Positions 34,472-43,516 of a stretch of 64,000 nt of DNA are shown in pieces. Below the pieces are notes generated by a model. The model was not told the DNA's origin and did no database searches. It was given only the letters and a program-made list of their open reading frames with translations. The position numbers were made by a program, and so were the translations under genes. How positions within the stretch are numbered: position 1 is the first letter of the stretch; each line of letters starts with the position of its first letter. This DNA is from Mucilaginibacter rubeus (GTDB lineage Bacteria; Bacteroidota; Bacteroidia; Sphingobacteriales; Sphingobacteriaceae): contig NZ_CP043450.1 in assembly GCF_003286415.2 (NCBI RefSeq), forward strand, positions 4,154,001 through 4,218,000, read 5' to 3'.

Positions 34472-34909
34472 CTACCCTTTAAATGATAATACCTTATCTA
34501 ACGACCATGGGCCGGAACCTATAATGGTAAAGAGTATAAGTAAGCCGAGCGCTGTAACCGTTGGCCACAACATGGCATTGATGGGCTCCTGAAAAATACC
34601 AATCAGAAATACCGCCCCAACCAGGATCGGAATCTGGATTATACAACCAAGGCGGGTTAAGATGCCCATGGCTATCAATATGCCACCTACCATATGGGCA
34701 AATGCCACATAATATACCAGGATCATCAGCATGTCCGGCGATACATCAATAACGTTTTGATCGTTGATGATGCCCCGCAGATAGGAAGTGTTTTCCATAA
34801 AGGTTATGCCTTTTACCAACAAAAACATACCAAGAACAATACGCACAATATCCAAAGCTTTAGGGTGATGAGTATCGCCCCAATGTTCAATTTTATGAAC
34901 CAGATTCAT
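34472..34909 (-). CDS. DoxX-family membrane protein
   Basis: 145 residues with four hydrophobic helices (about 20-36, 60-84, 90-106, 113-133). The DoxX pattern is visible: ALDIVRIVLGMFLLVKGI near the N-terminus and AHMVGGILIAMGILTRLG in the middle. DoxX proteins are inner-membrane proteins of uncertain role, some tied to oxidative stress or quinone chemistry. It converges with the UBP operon and is otherwise isolated. Confidence 0.85.
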   Translation of the reverse strand: MNLVHKIEHWGDTHHPKALDIVRIVLGMFLLVKGITFMENTSYLRGIINDQNVIDVSPDMLMILVYYVAFAHMVGGILIAMGILTRLGCIIQIPILVGAVFLIGIFQEPINAMLWPTVTALGLLILFTIIGSGPWSLDKVLSFKG

Positions 34910-35041
34910 AAAGCCCTCCTTTTAGTTTAATAATTGGTTACCAGCAGCCTGGAGTTAAACCGGAGAGGTTAAACTACCTGGGTGCCTTTACTAAATTTAG
35001 TAACAAATTTGTTATAAAACAAGTTTTTAGAAAGGAAAAAT

Positions 35042-35066
35042 ACCACCCCGTCAATGACGGGGTGGT
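35042..35066. repeat. perfect 12-bp palindrome (34910-35232 gap)
   Basis: Arms ACCACCCCGTCA and TGACGGGGTGGT around one base, in a 323-nt gap between two minus-strand genes. It is preceded by an A-run, so on the minus strand it resembles a terminator for the gene at 35233-36216. A family A repeat follows at 35096. Nothing else is seen in the gap. Confidence 0.65.
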
Positions 35067-35095
35067 GAAGGAATGCCTCTACAACCGTCATTGCG

Positions 35096-35179
35096 AGGCA
35101 CGAAGCAATCGCGAACTATACAGGGACACTTGTATAGCTACTCTGTAAATCGGGGATTGCTTCGTTCCTCGCAATGACG
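35096..35179. repeat. family A palindromic repeat, copy 3
   Basis: 84 nt with ends CGTCATTGCGAGG and CCTCGCAATGACG and inner GAAGCAATC / GATTGCTTC arms, giving a near-perfect palindrome of about 24 bp per arm. The centre contains AACTATACAGGG, shared with copy 4. Confidence 0.85.
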
Positions 35180-35232
35180 ATGCTGGTTACTTTTCTGTTT
35201 ATCAGTGTTTTTGGCAATGCCCCGCAAAGCAA

Positions 35233-36216
35233 TTACAAATCATGCTCCGCCAGCCAGCCTCTCAGTTTAACCAAATCCTTTTTTAATGCTGCTGAAAATT
35301 CCTCTTTACTGATAGTTAGCTTACGAGCGCCATCTTCTGCCCCGCCTAATGGATATTCGCAGTGCAGGCTCATGGGGCCGTTGATGTTGTATTGTTTTAG
35401 CAAACTGAAGTACTTTTTAAAATCAACCATCCCCTCTCCCAACGGCACACTTTTTACCTGCCATTTGTCGCCCTTCTTTTCCCAGTAAAAATCTTTTACA
35501 TTAACGGTTTTGGAATAAGCTTTTAATAGGTCAAGCGTTACCGGCCAGGTGTCGGCGCCCTCGGTGGTCGCATGCCGTACATCGTACTGGCAACCGATAT
35601 TTTTAGGATCAAGTCCTTCAAGGCTCAGCCACAAATCCCATTGAGACGCCCCAAACAAATCGCCGGAGTGATTTTGATAGCCACCGTGCATACCATATTT
35701 CTTGTTAAGATTGGCAAGACTGGCCAGCTGTTTATTGATAGCTTTGATGTTGGCTTGTATACTTATAGTCTTATCATAGTTAAACCAGGCCGTGCGGTAA
35801 TATTTTATCCCAAGTGCCGAAGCTGTTTTCAGGATAAGTTCTGTATCCTTTTCATCTGGGGTTTTAATATTGGTTACTATGGTATATACCTTAAGTCCGG
35901 CTTTTTCAATAGCCTCAACCGCTTTGGGCAAATCATCGGCCACACGCTCTGGTAATACGTGACCGTCGGGCCTTACGGTAAGGTCGATACCATCAAAGCC
36001 GAGTTGGGCTGTTAAAGCAGCCATATCAGTATAATTAAGCCAGTGCATATGCTTTGAAAATATGCTCAGCTTTATTTTTTCGTCGGGCGATGGATTGCCT
36101 GCAAACTCCCCTGGATAAGGAGTTGCCTCTTTAGCTAAGGCGCTTAATCCAAAAGGTAAACCGGCAGCGGCCAACGCGGCTGAAGCAATGAATTTTTTGC
36201 GGCTAATATTTTCCAT
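35233..36216 (-). CDS. exported sugar phosphate isomerase/epimerase-like TIM-barrel protein
   Basis: 327 residues. The N-terminus ISRKKFIASAALAAAGLPFG resembles a twin-arginine-type signal in the form common in Bacteroidota (RK rather than RR). It is followed by an AP-endonuclease-2-like TIM barrel (GFDGIDLTVRPDG, GMHGGYQNHSGD, DVRHA, HCEYPLGG). These families isomerise or oxidise sugars or cyclitols, but no specific substrate can be given. It stands alone, divergent from the GT2 gene. Confidence 0.83.
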   Translation of the reverse strand: MENISRKKFIASAALAAAGLPFGLSALAKEATPYPGEFAGNPSPDEKIKLSIFSKHMHWLNYTDMAALTAQLGFDGIDLTVRPDGHVLPERVADDLPKAVEAIEKAGLKVYTIVTNIKTPDEKDTELILKTASALGIKYYRTAWFNYDKTISIQANIKAINKQLASLANLNKKYGMHGGYQNHSGDLFGASQWDLWLSLEGLDPKNIGCQYDVRHATTEGADTWPVTLDLLKAYSKTVNVKDFYWEKKGDKWQVKSVPLGEGMVDFKKYFSLLKQYNINGPMSLHCEYPLGGAEDGARKLTISKEEFSAALKKDLVKLRGWLAEHDL

Positions 36217-36302
36217 GAGGTATAAAATTGGTAATGCAATATGTAGATTTTTGCTGTTATTATTCCTGATTTTTACTCACCTTTATCCAAACCTATTTTA
36301 TC

Positions 36303-37436
36303 ATGATACTTTTCTGGTATAGTGTAATACTGTTTGTAACAACCTTAGGTTTAAACTTTTATCTATTATGGGGTTTTAGTCAAATTAAACAGGTAAGCCA
36401 GCAGCCGCTGATGGATAATCCGCCGTCCCTTTCCATCATTATACCGGTGCGTAACGAGGAAGAAGATCTTGAAAAAGCGTTGCAGAGTGTTTGCCACATC
36501 AACTACCCCAACCACAGAATTATTGTAATTAATGACCGCTCAACCGACCGGACTGCCGAAATCCTGGAAAGCTTTGCCTCACACTATCCACAATTACAGG
36601 TTACTACCATCAGTACTTTACCCGAGGGCTGGCTTGGTAAAAACAATGCTCTATACCAGGGGTACCTTAGCAATACAGACGAATGGATGCTTTTTGCCGA
36701 TGCCGATATTGTTTTTCATCCTGATGCTATCAACAAAGCGGTTGGTTACGCGGTTAAGCAACAACTTGATCATTTAACCATATTACCCGAAGTGGTATCG
36801 CGCTCCTCGATTTTAAACAGTGTATTGGCAACCTTCGGCATTATGCTCATGATTGATATGAAACCCTGGGAAGCTAAAAATCCAAAATCAAAAGCGTCAT
36901 CGGGTATAGGCGCATTTAATTTGGTCAGGCGTACAGCTTACGAAAAATTTGGCACTCATCAGCGCATTAAGCTCCGCCCGGATGACGACCTGCAGCTTGG
37001 CCGGATCATGAAGCACGATGGTTTCCGTCAGGATGTTTTGGCCGGCCTTGGATATGTTTGCCTTGAATGGTACAAAAACCTTGGCGAGTTTGGCCGCGGT
37101 GTACAGAAAAACTCGTTTGCCGTAGCCAACTATAGCCTGGCACAAGCCATTTTTAACGTGATCAATATGTTGTTGTCGGTAGCCTTGCCAATGCCTTTGA
37201 TGTTCATTTTTGGCGATACAACAATCCGTATCATGGCCGGTATCATGCTACTGTTTCATATGATTTACATGATGATGGTACCGCCCAACAAGTGGTGGTA
37301 CGCATTTATGATCCCCTTTTCGGGTTTCTTTTTAGCCTGGCATTTTTTAAAAGCATCAATACTGACCGTTGCCCGGGGCGGCATTTACTGGCGGGATAGT
37401 TTTTACTCGCTGAAGGTGTTGAAGGGGGAAGAGTAG
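36303..37436 (+). CDS. membrane-bound family 2 glycosyltransferase
   Basis: 377 residues. An N-terminal helix (about 2-22) precedes the GT-A domain: SIIIPVRNEEEDLEKAL, VINDRSTDRTAEIL, the DxD motif in FADADIVF and an acceptor-site RPDDDLQLGR. Three or four C-terminal helices lie at about 285-350. It probably transfers a sugar to a lipid at the inner membrane, with the acceptor unknown. Only 1 nt separates it from the GIY-YIG gene, so the two share a transcript. Confidence 0.87.
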   Translation: MILFWYSVILFVTTLGLNFYLLWGFSQIKQVSQQPLMDNPPSLSIIIPVRNEEEDLEKALQSVCHINYPNHRIIVINDRSTDRTAEILESFASHYPQLQVTTISTLPEGWLGKNNALYQGYLSNTDEWMLFADADIVFHPDAINKAVGYAVKQQLDHLTILPEVVSRSSILNSVLATFGIMLMIDMKPWEAKNPKSKASSGIGAFNLVRRTAYEKFGTHQRIKLRPDDDLQLGRIMKHDGFRQDVLAGLGYVCLEWYKNLGEFGRGVQKNSFAVANYSLAQAIFNVINMLLSVALPMPLMFIFGDTTIRIMAGIMLLFHMIYMMMVPPNKWWYAFMIPFSGFFLAWHFLKASILTVARGGIYWRDSFYSLKVLKGEE

Positions 37437-37437
37437 G

Positions 37438-37761
37438 ATGCGGCAGTACAATTTTTACACTTATATATTAACTAACTATACCAAAAGAGTGTTGTATACC
37501 GGCGTAACCAACGACCTTGAACGTCGTCTACAGGAACATTATTACGGTATTGACCAAGTGGATAGTTTTACCGCTAAGTATAAATGCTACCACTTAGTTT
37601 GGTATGAAAGGCATCAATATATTAATCACGCAATTGAACGCGAAAAAGAAATAAAAGGATGGGTTAGAACGAAGAAGATAGCGTTAATAGAACAAGAAAA
37701 TCCTAATTGGCATTTTTTGAATAAAGATATAATGGAGTGGCCACCAAAACTTAATGAATAA
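37438..37761 (+). CDS. GIY-YIG nuclease domain protein
   Basis: 107 residues, a stand-alone GIY-YIG domain. YTYILTN gives the GIY-like first strand, VLYTGVTNDLERRLQEH is the YIG-like strand and catalytic helix with the arginine, and a candidate metal-binding glutamate lies in ERHQYINHAIEREKEIKGW. Solo proteins of this size are common in Bacteroidota and are related to the SLX1/UvrC nuclease domain. The stop codon lies 4 nt before an array of five palindromic elements, and the start follows the GT2 stop after one base. Confidence 0.87.
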   Translation: MRQYNFYTYILTNYTKRVLYTGVTNDLERRLQEHYYGIDQVDSFTAKYKCYHLVWYERHQYINHAIEREKEIKGWVRTKKIALIEQENPNWHFLNKDIMEWPPKLNE

Positions 37762-37765
37762 AGTT

Positions 37766-38267
37766 TGTCATCCTGAGCGATAGCGAAGGATCTTCTGCGA
37801 TAGGCAGGGCCGCTTTACAGGGCGAAGAAGATGCTTCGTACCTCAGCATGACAAAAGCTTTTTTTACTTGTCATCCTGAGCGATAGCGAAGGGTCTTCTG
37901 CGATAGGCAGAGCAACTTTACAGGGCGAAGAAGATGCTTCGTACCTCAGCATGACAAAAGCTTTTTTTACTTGTCATCCTGAGCGACAGCGAAGGATCTT
38001 CTTCAACATACAGGGCCGCTTTACAGGGCGAAGAAGATGCTTCGTACCTCAGCATGACAAAATACCCTTTTAACTTGTCATCCTGAGCGACAGCGAAGGA
38101 TCTTCTTCAACATACAGGGCCGCTTTACAGGGCGAAGAAGATGCCTCGTACCTCAGCATAACAAAATACCCTTTTAACTTGTCATCCTGAGCGACAGCGA
38201 AGGATCTTCTTCAACATACAGGGCCGCTTTACAGGGCGAAGAAGATGCCTCGTACCTCAGCATAACA
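37766..38267. repeat. family B: five tandem 88-nt palindromic elements
   Basis: Elements at 37766-37853, 37869-37956, 37972-38059, 38076-38163 and 38180-38267, separated by 15, 15, 16 and 16 nt. Each begins TGTCATCCTGAGCGA.AGCGA and ends CGTACCTCAGCAT.ACA, an imperfect inverted repeat of about 28 nt per arm. Units 1-2 and 3-5 form two subtypes (CTGCGATAGGCAG versus CTTCAACATACAG in the centre), and their spacers follow the same split. This implies tandem duplication. The array fills the gap between the convergent ends of the GIY-YIG gene and the gene at 38280. Confidence 0.93.
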
Positions 38268-38279
38268 AAGTGCTTTTCC

Positions 38280-38768
38280 TTAATCAAACCCTAAATATTC
38301 TTTCTGGTGTACTTCAACCGAGCCGGATACATTATCGTGATTGAGGAACATCACGATATGAAAAAAGTCGTTATCAAAAATGTAGATATCGTTTTTGGCA
38401 TCTGCTCCCTGAAGACGCATTTTGAGCCCCATGTGCTTGGCCTGCCCTATCAGGTTAATAATATGTTGCGAGGTGGACGTAGTATAAGTAACCGTGCGCA
38501 ACACCGCACCGCTGCTGAGTTTACTGCCAACACCTATTACCACAGTTTCTTCCTTATTATCAGGCCCTATTTTGTTCAGGTGTTCAATGCTGTTGCCGTC
38601 AACATCCTGGATATATTGACGTTTGAATTTTTTGCCGAGGGTAAGATAGTTATGCGCTTCGGCGTTGGAAAGGTTGGAGATATTTGCCAAATCATTAACG
38701 GTTACACTTTGGGCAAACAAACCCGCACCACAAAACAACAATAAGGCAACTAACAGGATTCTCTTCAT
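38280..38768 (-). CDS. small secreted protein, unknown function
   Basis: 162 residues with a signal peptide (1-19, ending GLFA-QSV). The mature protein is mixed alpha/beta with SNAEAHNYLTLGKKFKRQYI and a C-terminal DNDFFHIVMFLNHDN. No family is recognised. It is 26 nt from the penicillin-acylase gene upstream on the same strand, so probably cotranscribed. Its stop is 12 nt from the palindrome array. Confidence 0.65.
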   Translation of the reverse strand: MKRILLVALLLFCGAGLFAQSVTVNDLANISNLSNAEAHNYLTLGKKFKRQYIQDVDGNSIEHLNKIGPDNKEETVVIGVGSKLSSGAVLRTVTYTTSTSQHIINLIGQAKHMGLKMRLQGADAKNDIYIFDNDFFHIVMFLNHDNVSGSVEVHQKEYLGFD

Positions 38769-38794
38769 TTTTAACTTACCAAATATACTTTTTA

Positions 38795-40999
38795 CTATTT
38801 AAAATAATCGCCCGGATGATAGGTGTGTTGAGCGTGTTTTAAAACATCCTTTTTATAAAACAGCACATCCTTAAACTTACCATCTATTATGCCCTGCTCC
38901 TGATCGGTAAAATTTTTTGACGCCGGATCGAAGGAACTGCCACCATTCACAATACTTTTTGCCCTTAACCGTGTACCAAATTCTACAACAGCGATAAAAC
39001 TATTACCCGAATATCCATAACGTTTATTGGTATTCATGGTGCGACTTTGGAACGACGGCAGCTGTCCGAAGCCAGATCCGGTTAAACCAACGGGGATACT
39101 GGGCTTGTTATCATCAAAGGTAATGCCATCGTCCGGTCGTTGGTAGCAGTTCATATTCCCCCACTCTACTTTCCAGGTATCAAAACGGCTTTGCAGATTT
39201 TTGACAACATCATTCAACAAAGCCAATTGCTGTGCAGGGGGCATCGTTTTAATCAGCGTTTGAAAACGCCTCACAATAAACGTACCCTCCTGATCGGTTT
39301 GAGGCGGAGGCAGGGCTTTCATCATCAAGGTGCCCCATTCAATAGCAAGTGAGCTGGCTACGGACTGAATGGCAGTATTCCTGTCCCATTCCTGCAAGAC
39401 CTTTATCGGCTCGGCAAGCGATTGTTTCACCGAATCCGGAGCTGCATCATAGGCTTTAAACAGTGACGGCAGCAAGTCATCAAATGCGGCAAGATAATGA
39501 TCGTAACCTTTGGCTATCAGGTCATCAAGCGTAAGGCTCTTTGCATCTTTTAAGATTTTAATAGCCGTTATCGCCCTATAGTTTTCTCCATCCGGCCCCA
39601 TGTAAACAGGATATTTATTTTTATCCGGGCTTGACGGGCCAGATCCGGTAAACGGCGACGAATTACAGTTCTGGATCCAACCGGTAGCAGGGTTAGCGTT
39701 AGTAATAATCTCACTCAGTTTGTGAACTCCTTGCCATTCAGTCGCAGATATGCTGCCATCAACCGGTAAACTCCAATCATATTTGGGGTTGCGCTTAGGA
39801 ATATAGTTTCCGTACCAAAAAATGATGTTTCCCTTATCGTCGGCATAAACGGTGCTATTAGTGGCGTTTGATAGCAGGTTCATCGCTTTTTTATACTCGG
39901 CGAGGCTATTGGCTTTAGTTATCAGCCACGACTCTACCAGCGCGTTGTATGAGCGATTATTAGCTTTAAGCGCCAGCCATTTACCGTTCCTTGCACCCAA
40001 TACCGGACCATGATGCGTATAATAGCCAGTAATGGTTCGATGCTCAATCTGGTTTCCATTCTTTATATTAAGCAATAGCTCCCGGGGAACCACCGGCCTT
40101 AGCTTGCCATCATATTCATAATACCATTTTCCATCCTTCTTGCTCACCTTTTCGGCATACAGATCGGCTACATCGGCATAGGCACTGGTATGCATCCAGC
40201 CACAATGCTGATTAAAACCCTGGTAAATAAAAAACTGTCCCCAGGTAACCGCGCCATAAGCATTAAGCCCTTCGTTGCTCACCAATTCAACCTCGCTACG
40301 GAAATAAAACGGGACATGCGGATTAATGTACAACAAAGCATGACCGGATGCCGATCTGGATGGCGCTATAGCAAAACCGTTTGACCCTGTTTCGCGCTCA
40401 TTTACCATATTGTAAATATTGTTTTCAGGTTTACCAGTCAGCATGCCCAATTTTTCGGGCCCTATGCTATAAAAATCTTTTGTTTCGCTTAGCTTAAGTC
40501 CGCCGGTTTCTGTTGCGGCAACACTGCCATCAGTAAACATTAACGCATACCATGGCTCAAAATGCTTAAATACCTGCGGTTTTACTTCGGGATGCTTGTA
40601 CAGGTAATAGTTAACGCCATCGGCAAAAGCATCCAATAACTTCCTGAACCAGGGGGCGCTGGTTTTATAATCCTTAATAGCGTCTGCGCTATCGGCAATT
40701 AATTGCAGTTGTACATCGGTGTACAAATTGGCCTCACCATCAACTTCGGCCTGTTTGCCCATCTGGTAAAGGTAATTGCGTTCAATACCTTTAAAATTAT
40801 CTTCACACTGGGCGTACATCAATCCAAAAACAGCAGCGGCATCTGTTTTTCCATAAATGTGAGGAACTCCCCAGTTATCACGAATGATAGTTACCGACTT
40901 TGCTAATGTTTCCGCCCGTTTTATTTCTTTCTGATTAATTTTTTGAGCAAAAACCAATACCGGAAGAAACATCAAAACAATCACAAAAACAGCTTTCAT
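38795..40999 (-). CDS. secreted penicillin acylase family amidase
   Basis: About 734 residues from the preferred start at 40999, which directly precedes a signal peptide (MKAVFVIVLMFLPVLVFA). A start at 41032 would add 11 residues. It is an N-terminal-nucleophile hydrolase of the penicillin acylase / AHL acylase group. After an alpha-chain region, the predicted self-cleavage site is G-S in RETGSNGFAIAP, making that serine the catalytic N-terminus of the beta chain. INPHVPFYFR and a downstream NATNSTVYADDKGNI also fit. Likely periplasmic deacylation of an N-acyl compound; quorum-signal quenching is possible but unproven. Confidence 0.87.
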   Translation of the reverse strand: MKAVFVIVLMFLPVLVFAQKINQKEIKRAETLAKSVTIIRDNWGVPHIYGKTDAAAVFGLMYAQCEDNFKGIERNYLYQMGKQAEVDGEANLYTDVQLQLIADSADAIKDYKTSAPWFRKLLDAFADGVNYYLYKHPEVKPQVFKHFEPWYALMFTDGSVAATETGGLKLSETKDFYSIGPEKLGMLTGKPENNIYNMVNERETGSNGFAIAPSRSASGHALLYINPHVPFYFRSEVELVSNEGLNAYGAVTWGQFFIYQGFNQHCGWMHTSAYADVADLYAEKVSKKDGKWYYEYDGKLRPVVPRELLLNIKNGNQIEHRTITGYYTHHGPVLGARNGKWLALKANNRSYNALVESWLITKANSLAEYKKAMNLLSNATNSTVYADDKGNIIFWYGNYIPKRNPKYDWSLPVDGSISATEWQGVHKLSEIITNANPATGWIQNCNSSPFTGSGPSSPDKNKYPVYMGPDGENYRAITAIKILKDAKSLTLDDLIAKGYDHYLAAFDDLLPSLFKAYDAAPDSVKQSLAEPIKVLQEWDRNTAIQSVASSLAIEWGTLMMKALPPPQTDQEGTFIVRRFQTLIKTMPPAQQLALLNDVVKNLQSRFDTWKVEWGNMNCYQRPDDGITFDDNKPSIPVGLTGSGFGQLPSFQSRTMNTNKRYGYSGNSFIAVVEFGTRLRAKSIVNGGSSFDPASKNFTDQEQGIIDGKFKDVLFYKKDVLKHAQHTYHPGDYFK

Positions 41000-41258
41000 A
41001 GTAACAGCAATTTTACCAAACAAATTATCCATATAAATGTGAAGTAAACGAGGCTTTTTAAAGATTTTGAGGTAAATTTGAAAATTAATTCATAATAATT
41101 ACATCGCACCGCCGTTTTCATTCAAATATTTACAATCGGCTTTCTGGAGAGTAATTATTACTATACTGCTAAAACGGTATAGTTGTTTGTTATTGAATTT
41201 TCTGTACCGGTTTCTGTTCCGGTATCCGAATATAAGAGCTTGGGTACGCATTTAATAT

Positions 41259-41342
41259 GATATCTGAGATTTAGTTGATTCAATATCATTTGAGACGTGA
41301 TATTGTGTGCGTTCCGGGGTGAGATACGGAACGCATTTTTTT
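41259..41342. repeat. family F repeat, copy 2 (41000-41476 otherwise empty)
   Basis: Minus-strand relative of 25541-25618. Hairpin TGCGTTCC (41308-41315) / GGAACGCA (41328-41335) with the 20-nt block CGGGGTGAGATACGGAACGC shared exactly, then a T-run on the + strand. ATCTGAGATTTAGTTGA at 41262-41278 is the shared tail. Unlike copy 1, no + strand gene ends here, so termination is not its evident job. Confidence 0.75.
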
Positions 41343-41373
41343 ATCTGCTGCGCTCATTTCTTTGTTTGTCATT

Positions 41374-41492
41374 TGCTTCGCGTCATTAGGTCATTCAGTC
41401 ATTTTGCTAATTGGCAAAAATTGCCATGTAGCAAACCGCCCAATGACATAAAATAGAATAATGCAAAGCAAATGACCTAATGACGCGAAGCA
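41374..41492. repeat. 119-nt inverted repeat overlapping the 3' end of the DUF3810 gene
   Basis: The left arm at 41374-41395 (TGCTTCGCGTCATTAGGTCATT) is repeated as an exact inverse at 41471-41492. The right arm supplies the last five codons and the stop of the DUF3810 gene (41477), so the element has contributed the protein's C-terminus. Confidence 0.75.
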
Positions 41493-42592
41493 GAATGATC
41501 TGATGACGCCCACTGGTCTCGGTACCACGCCATTGCCAGTAACACCATCCTGTTATAGGTTTCCAGTCCTTGCGGTTGATTGTTGGCTTTCAGAAAGTTG
41601 TCATAAAAAATGCTGCTTATGGCACCCAGCTTATTTTCATAGGCAAGCCAGTAGTTTCGCTCGGTGATATAATCGCTGCGCACTTCTTTGCTGATCAAAG
41701 CTTTAAGCTCCTTATGAGCAACTGTATCCCGCACGCCCAGCGAGTGCATAAATTCCTGAACGGCAAGGTGATAGGCCGAGTAGCGCAATAACCTGTCGTG
41801 CGATTTTACAGCGATGATAAAACCTGCAAAATCAGCCTCGTCCTCTGCCCCATACCCCATCTGGTGCGACATTTCATGGCAAACCACAAATGGCCTGGTA
41901 AAAACGGGCATCTGGTAGTTTACCTGCGCTTCAGAAGTAAAAGGATTATAATACCCCGAAGTACTTATATAATTTAGCAAAGGCGTAAGTATTGACGGTT
42001 TTATATCCGGATTATATGCCCTGAAATTAGCCGAATCTTTACTGATGGTGTAAATAGCGTGACGGGCGGTGTTATAAATATGCGTATTGTTTTGGGCCCA
42101 ATCTGCAGGTGTTAACCGAGAACGGGTTATGTTGGCGCTGTCTATCAGCGTCCGGGTTACGGCTTTAAGATCGGCAGTGGTAAAAGCGGTATCACGGAGT
42201 CCAAATCGCTCGGAAGCAGGCAGCCTGAAATAATTCATCCCCCATAAAAGATAAAAAGCCACAATACCGGCCTGTACGCCTATAATTAGTCCTAAAAAAA
42301 GTCTGCCTGCCGTTTGAAACTGCTTTTTAAACAACAAGACTATCAACCTGATCACCGCATAAATCAAATAAAGTACTACAGCTATATATACGATATCACC
42401 AACGCTAAACGGAAATACATTTAGAATGGAATGAAAAATCCGGCAAACAATGATGTAAAAGCCATTGGCGTAATAGCGTTCAACGGCGGCAGGATGATCT
42501 GCAAAGAGCATCAGCAAAAAGATAGCTAATGCCAACGATAATATGATGATGATCCTTTTTAGTACGGGCTTTTTATTGGTTCGGCTACGCAT
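41477..42592 (-). CDS. DUF3810 membrane protein with metallopeptidase-like motif
   Basis: 371 residues. Three N-terminal helices lie at about 12-28, 42-80 and 97-120. A C-terminal domain carries VCHEMSHQMGYGAEDEADF, which fits a zinc-binding HExxH-type site (H-E-M-S-H) with a downstream glutamate. The family is specific to Bacteroidota and of unknown function; proteolytic activity is inferred from the motif. The final residues come from an inverted repeat. It is upstream of the acylase gene but 478 nt away, so probably a separate unit. Confidence 0.85.
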   Translation of the reverse strand: MRSRTNKKPVLKRIIIILSLALAIFLLMLFADHPAAVERYYANGFYIIVCRIFHSILNVFPFSVGDIVYIAVVLYLIYAVIRLIVLLFKKQFQTAGRLFLGLIIGVQAGIVAFYLLWGMNYFRLPASERFGLRDTAFTTADLKAVTRTLIDSANITRSRLTPADWAQNNTHIYNTARHAIYTISKDSANFRAYNPDIKPSILTPLLNYISTSGYYNPFTSEAQVNYQMPVFTRPFVVCHEMSHQMGYGAEDEADFAGFIIAVKSHDRLLRYSAYHLAVQEFMHSLGVRDTVAHKELKALISKEVRSDYITERNYWLAYENKLGAISSIFYDNFLKANNQPQGLETYNRMVLLAMAWYRDQWASSDHSASRH

Positions 42593-42670
42593 TGTATCGG
42601 GTAAATATAGTGCTTTACCGGCATCTTAAAAATAGCTGGGTTGTCACATGCAATGACCTTTTTCATGCAA

Positions 42671-42694
42671 AAGGCCCCCGTTTCCGGGGGCCTT
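42671..42694 (-). terminator. hairpin downstream of the DUF2911 gene
   Basis: Stem AAGGCCCCCG / CGGGGGCCTT with a TTTC loop, about 33 nt past the DUF2911 stop on the minus strand. A short T-rich stretch follows on that strand. Confidence 0.75.
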
Positions 42695-42727
42695 CAAAAT
42701 TGTGAAAACTAAGGTTACCTAATATTT

Positions 42728-43255
42728 TTATTTTACAGAAACCGGAACTACAATTTTATCCCAGAACATGCAGAAGCTTTTTGCGTCTACAGTATAAACT
42801 AATCTTTCGTGCATTGGCGCTGCTTTGGTTTTAACATCTACGCGCAGGGCATCTTTTGATTCATCATATTTAAACGCGCCCCATTGTTTAGCAACCTTGT
42901 TAAAAATAACTGTCCAGGTACCGTTTTCGTTAGGGATCAGAAAAAAGCCATAAGTGCCGGCAGCCAGTGATTTACCTTCAACTTTAATATCTTTTGTTGT
43001 TGTAAACGTAGTAGCTTCGTTAGCACCGGCACGCCAAACTTTGCCATAAGCTTCAAGTCCGCCCCAAATTTTACGGCCTTTTACTGAAGGGCTTCCGTAG
43101 TTAATAGTAATGGTTGAACCTGCAGCTTTACCACTTACGCTATCGCGCGGGCTGGCTGGTTTGTTTTGAGCAAAAGTTACTGTTGATAACAATAAGGCAA
43201 AAGCGAACAGGAATGCCGCCTTAAGCTGAAATGATTTTTTCATAAGATTTCTCAT
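42728..43255 (-). CDS. secreted DUF2911 protein
   Basis: 175 residues with a signal peptide ending TVTFA-QNK (a start at M5, base 43243, is equally possible). DUF2911 landmarks are ITINYGSPSVKGRKIWGGL, KVWRAGANEATTFTT, GTYGFFLIPN and WTVIFNK. The family is a beta-sandwich of unknown role, widespread in Bacteroidota. Monocistronic. Confidence 0.87.
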   Translation of the reverse strand: MRNLMKKSFQLKAAFLFAFALLLSTVTFAQNKPASPRDSVSGKAAGSTITINYGSPSVKGRKIWGGLEAYGKVWRAGANEATTFTTTKDIKVEGKSLAAGTYGFFLIPNENGTWTVIFNKVAKQWGAFKYDESKDALRVDVKTKAAPMHERLVYTVDAKSFCMFWDKIVVPVSVK

Positions 43256-43479
43256 AATTATTTAAGTATAAATATAGATTGAAATTTGGTTTAAAAACAA
43301 CTATTCATTCAAATACCTGTAAGAGGTGATTTCAACACATAAAACACTGAAAATAAACATGTGGTGTTTAAACCATTTGAATTTTATATTGTTTAATTAA
43401 TTGAAAGATCATATTGCAGTTAGGAATAGACCGGAGGGATTCATAGCCCAAAGGTTAAACAATTGTTGTGGTTTTTTTA

Positions 43480-43505
43480 CCCTGCCTACCATGGCAGGGT
43501 TTTTT
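43480..43505 (+). terminator. hairpin between the MG2/plug gene end and the DUF2911 promoter region
   Basis: Stem CCCTGCC / GGCAGGG with the T-run 43500-43505 on the + strand. The minus-strand gene ends at 43517, where the opposing side of the stem is A/T-rich (TTTTTTTAC complement), so it may serve that gene. Confidence 0.6.
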
Positions 43506-43516
43506 ATTTACCGCCA

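Noticed and set aside
37766..38267. CRISPR array
   Set aside because: The units are longer (88 nt) than the gaps (15-16 nt), gaps are near-identical rather than unique, and each unit is a palindrome. This is tandem duplication of one element.
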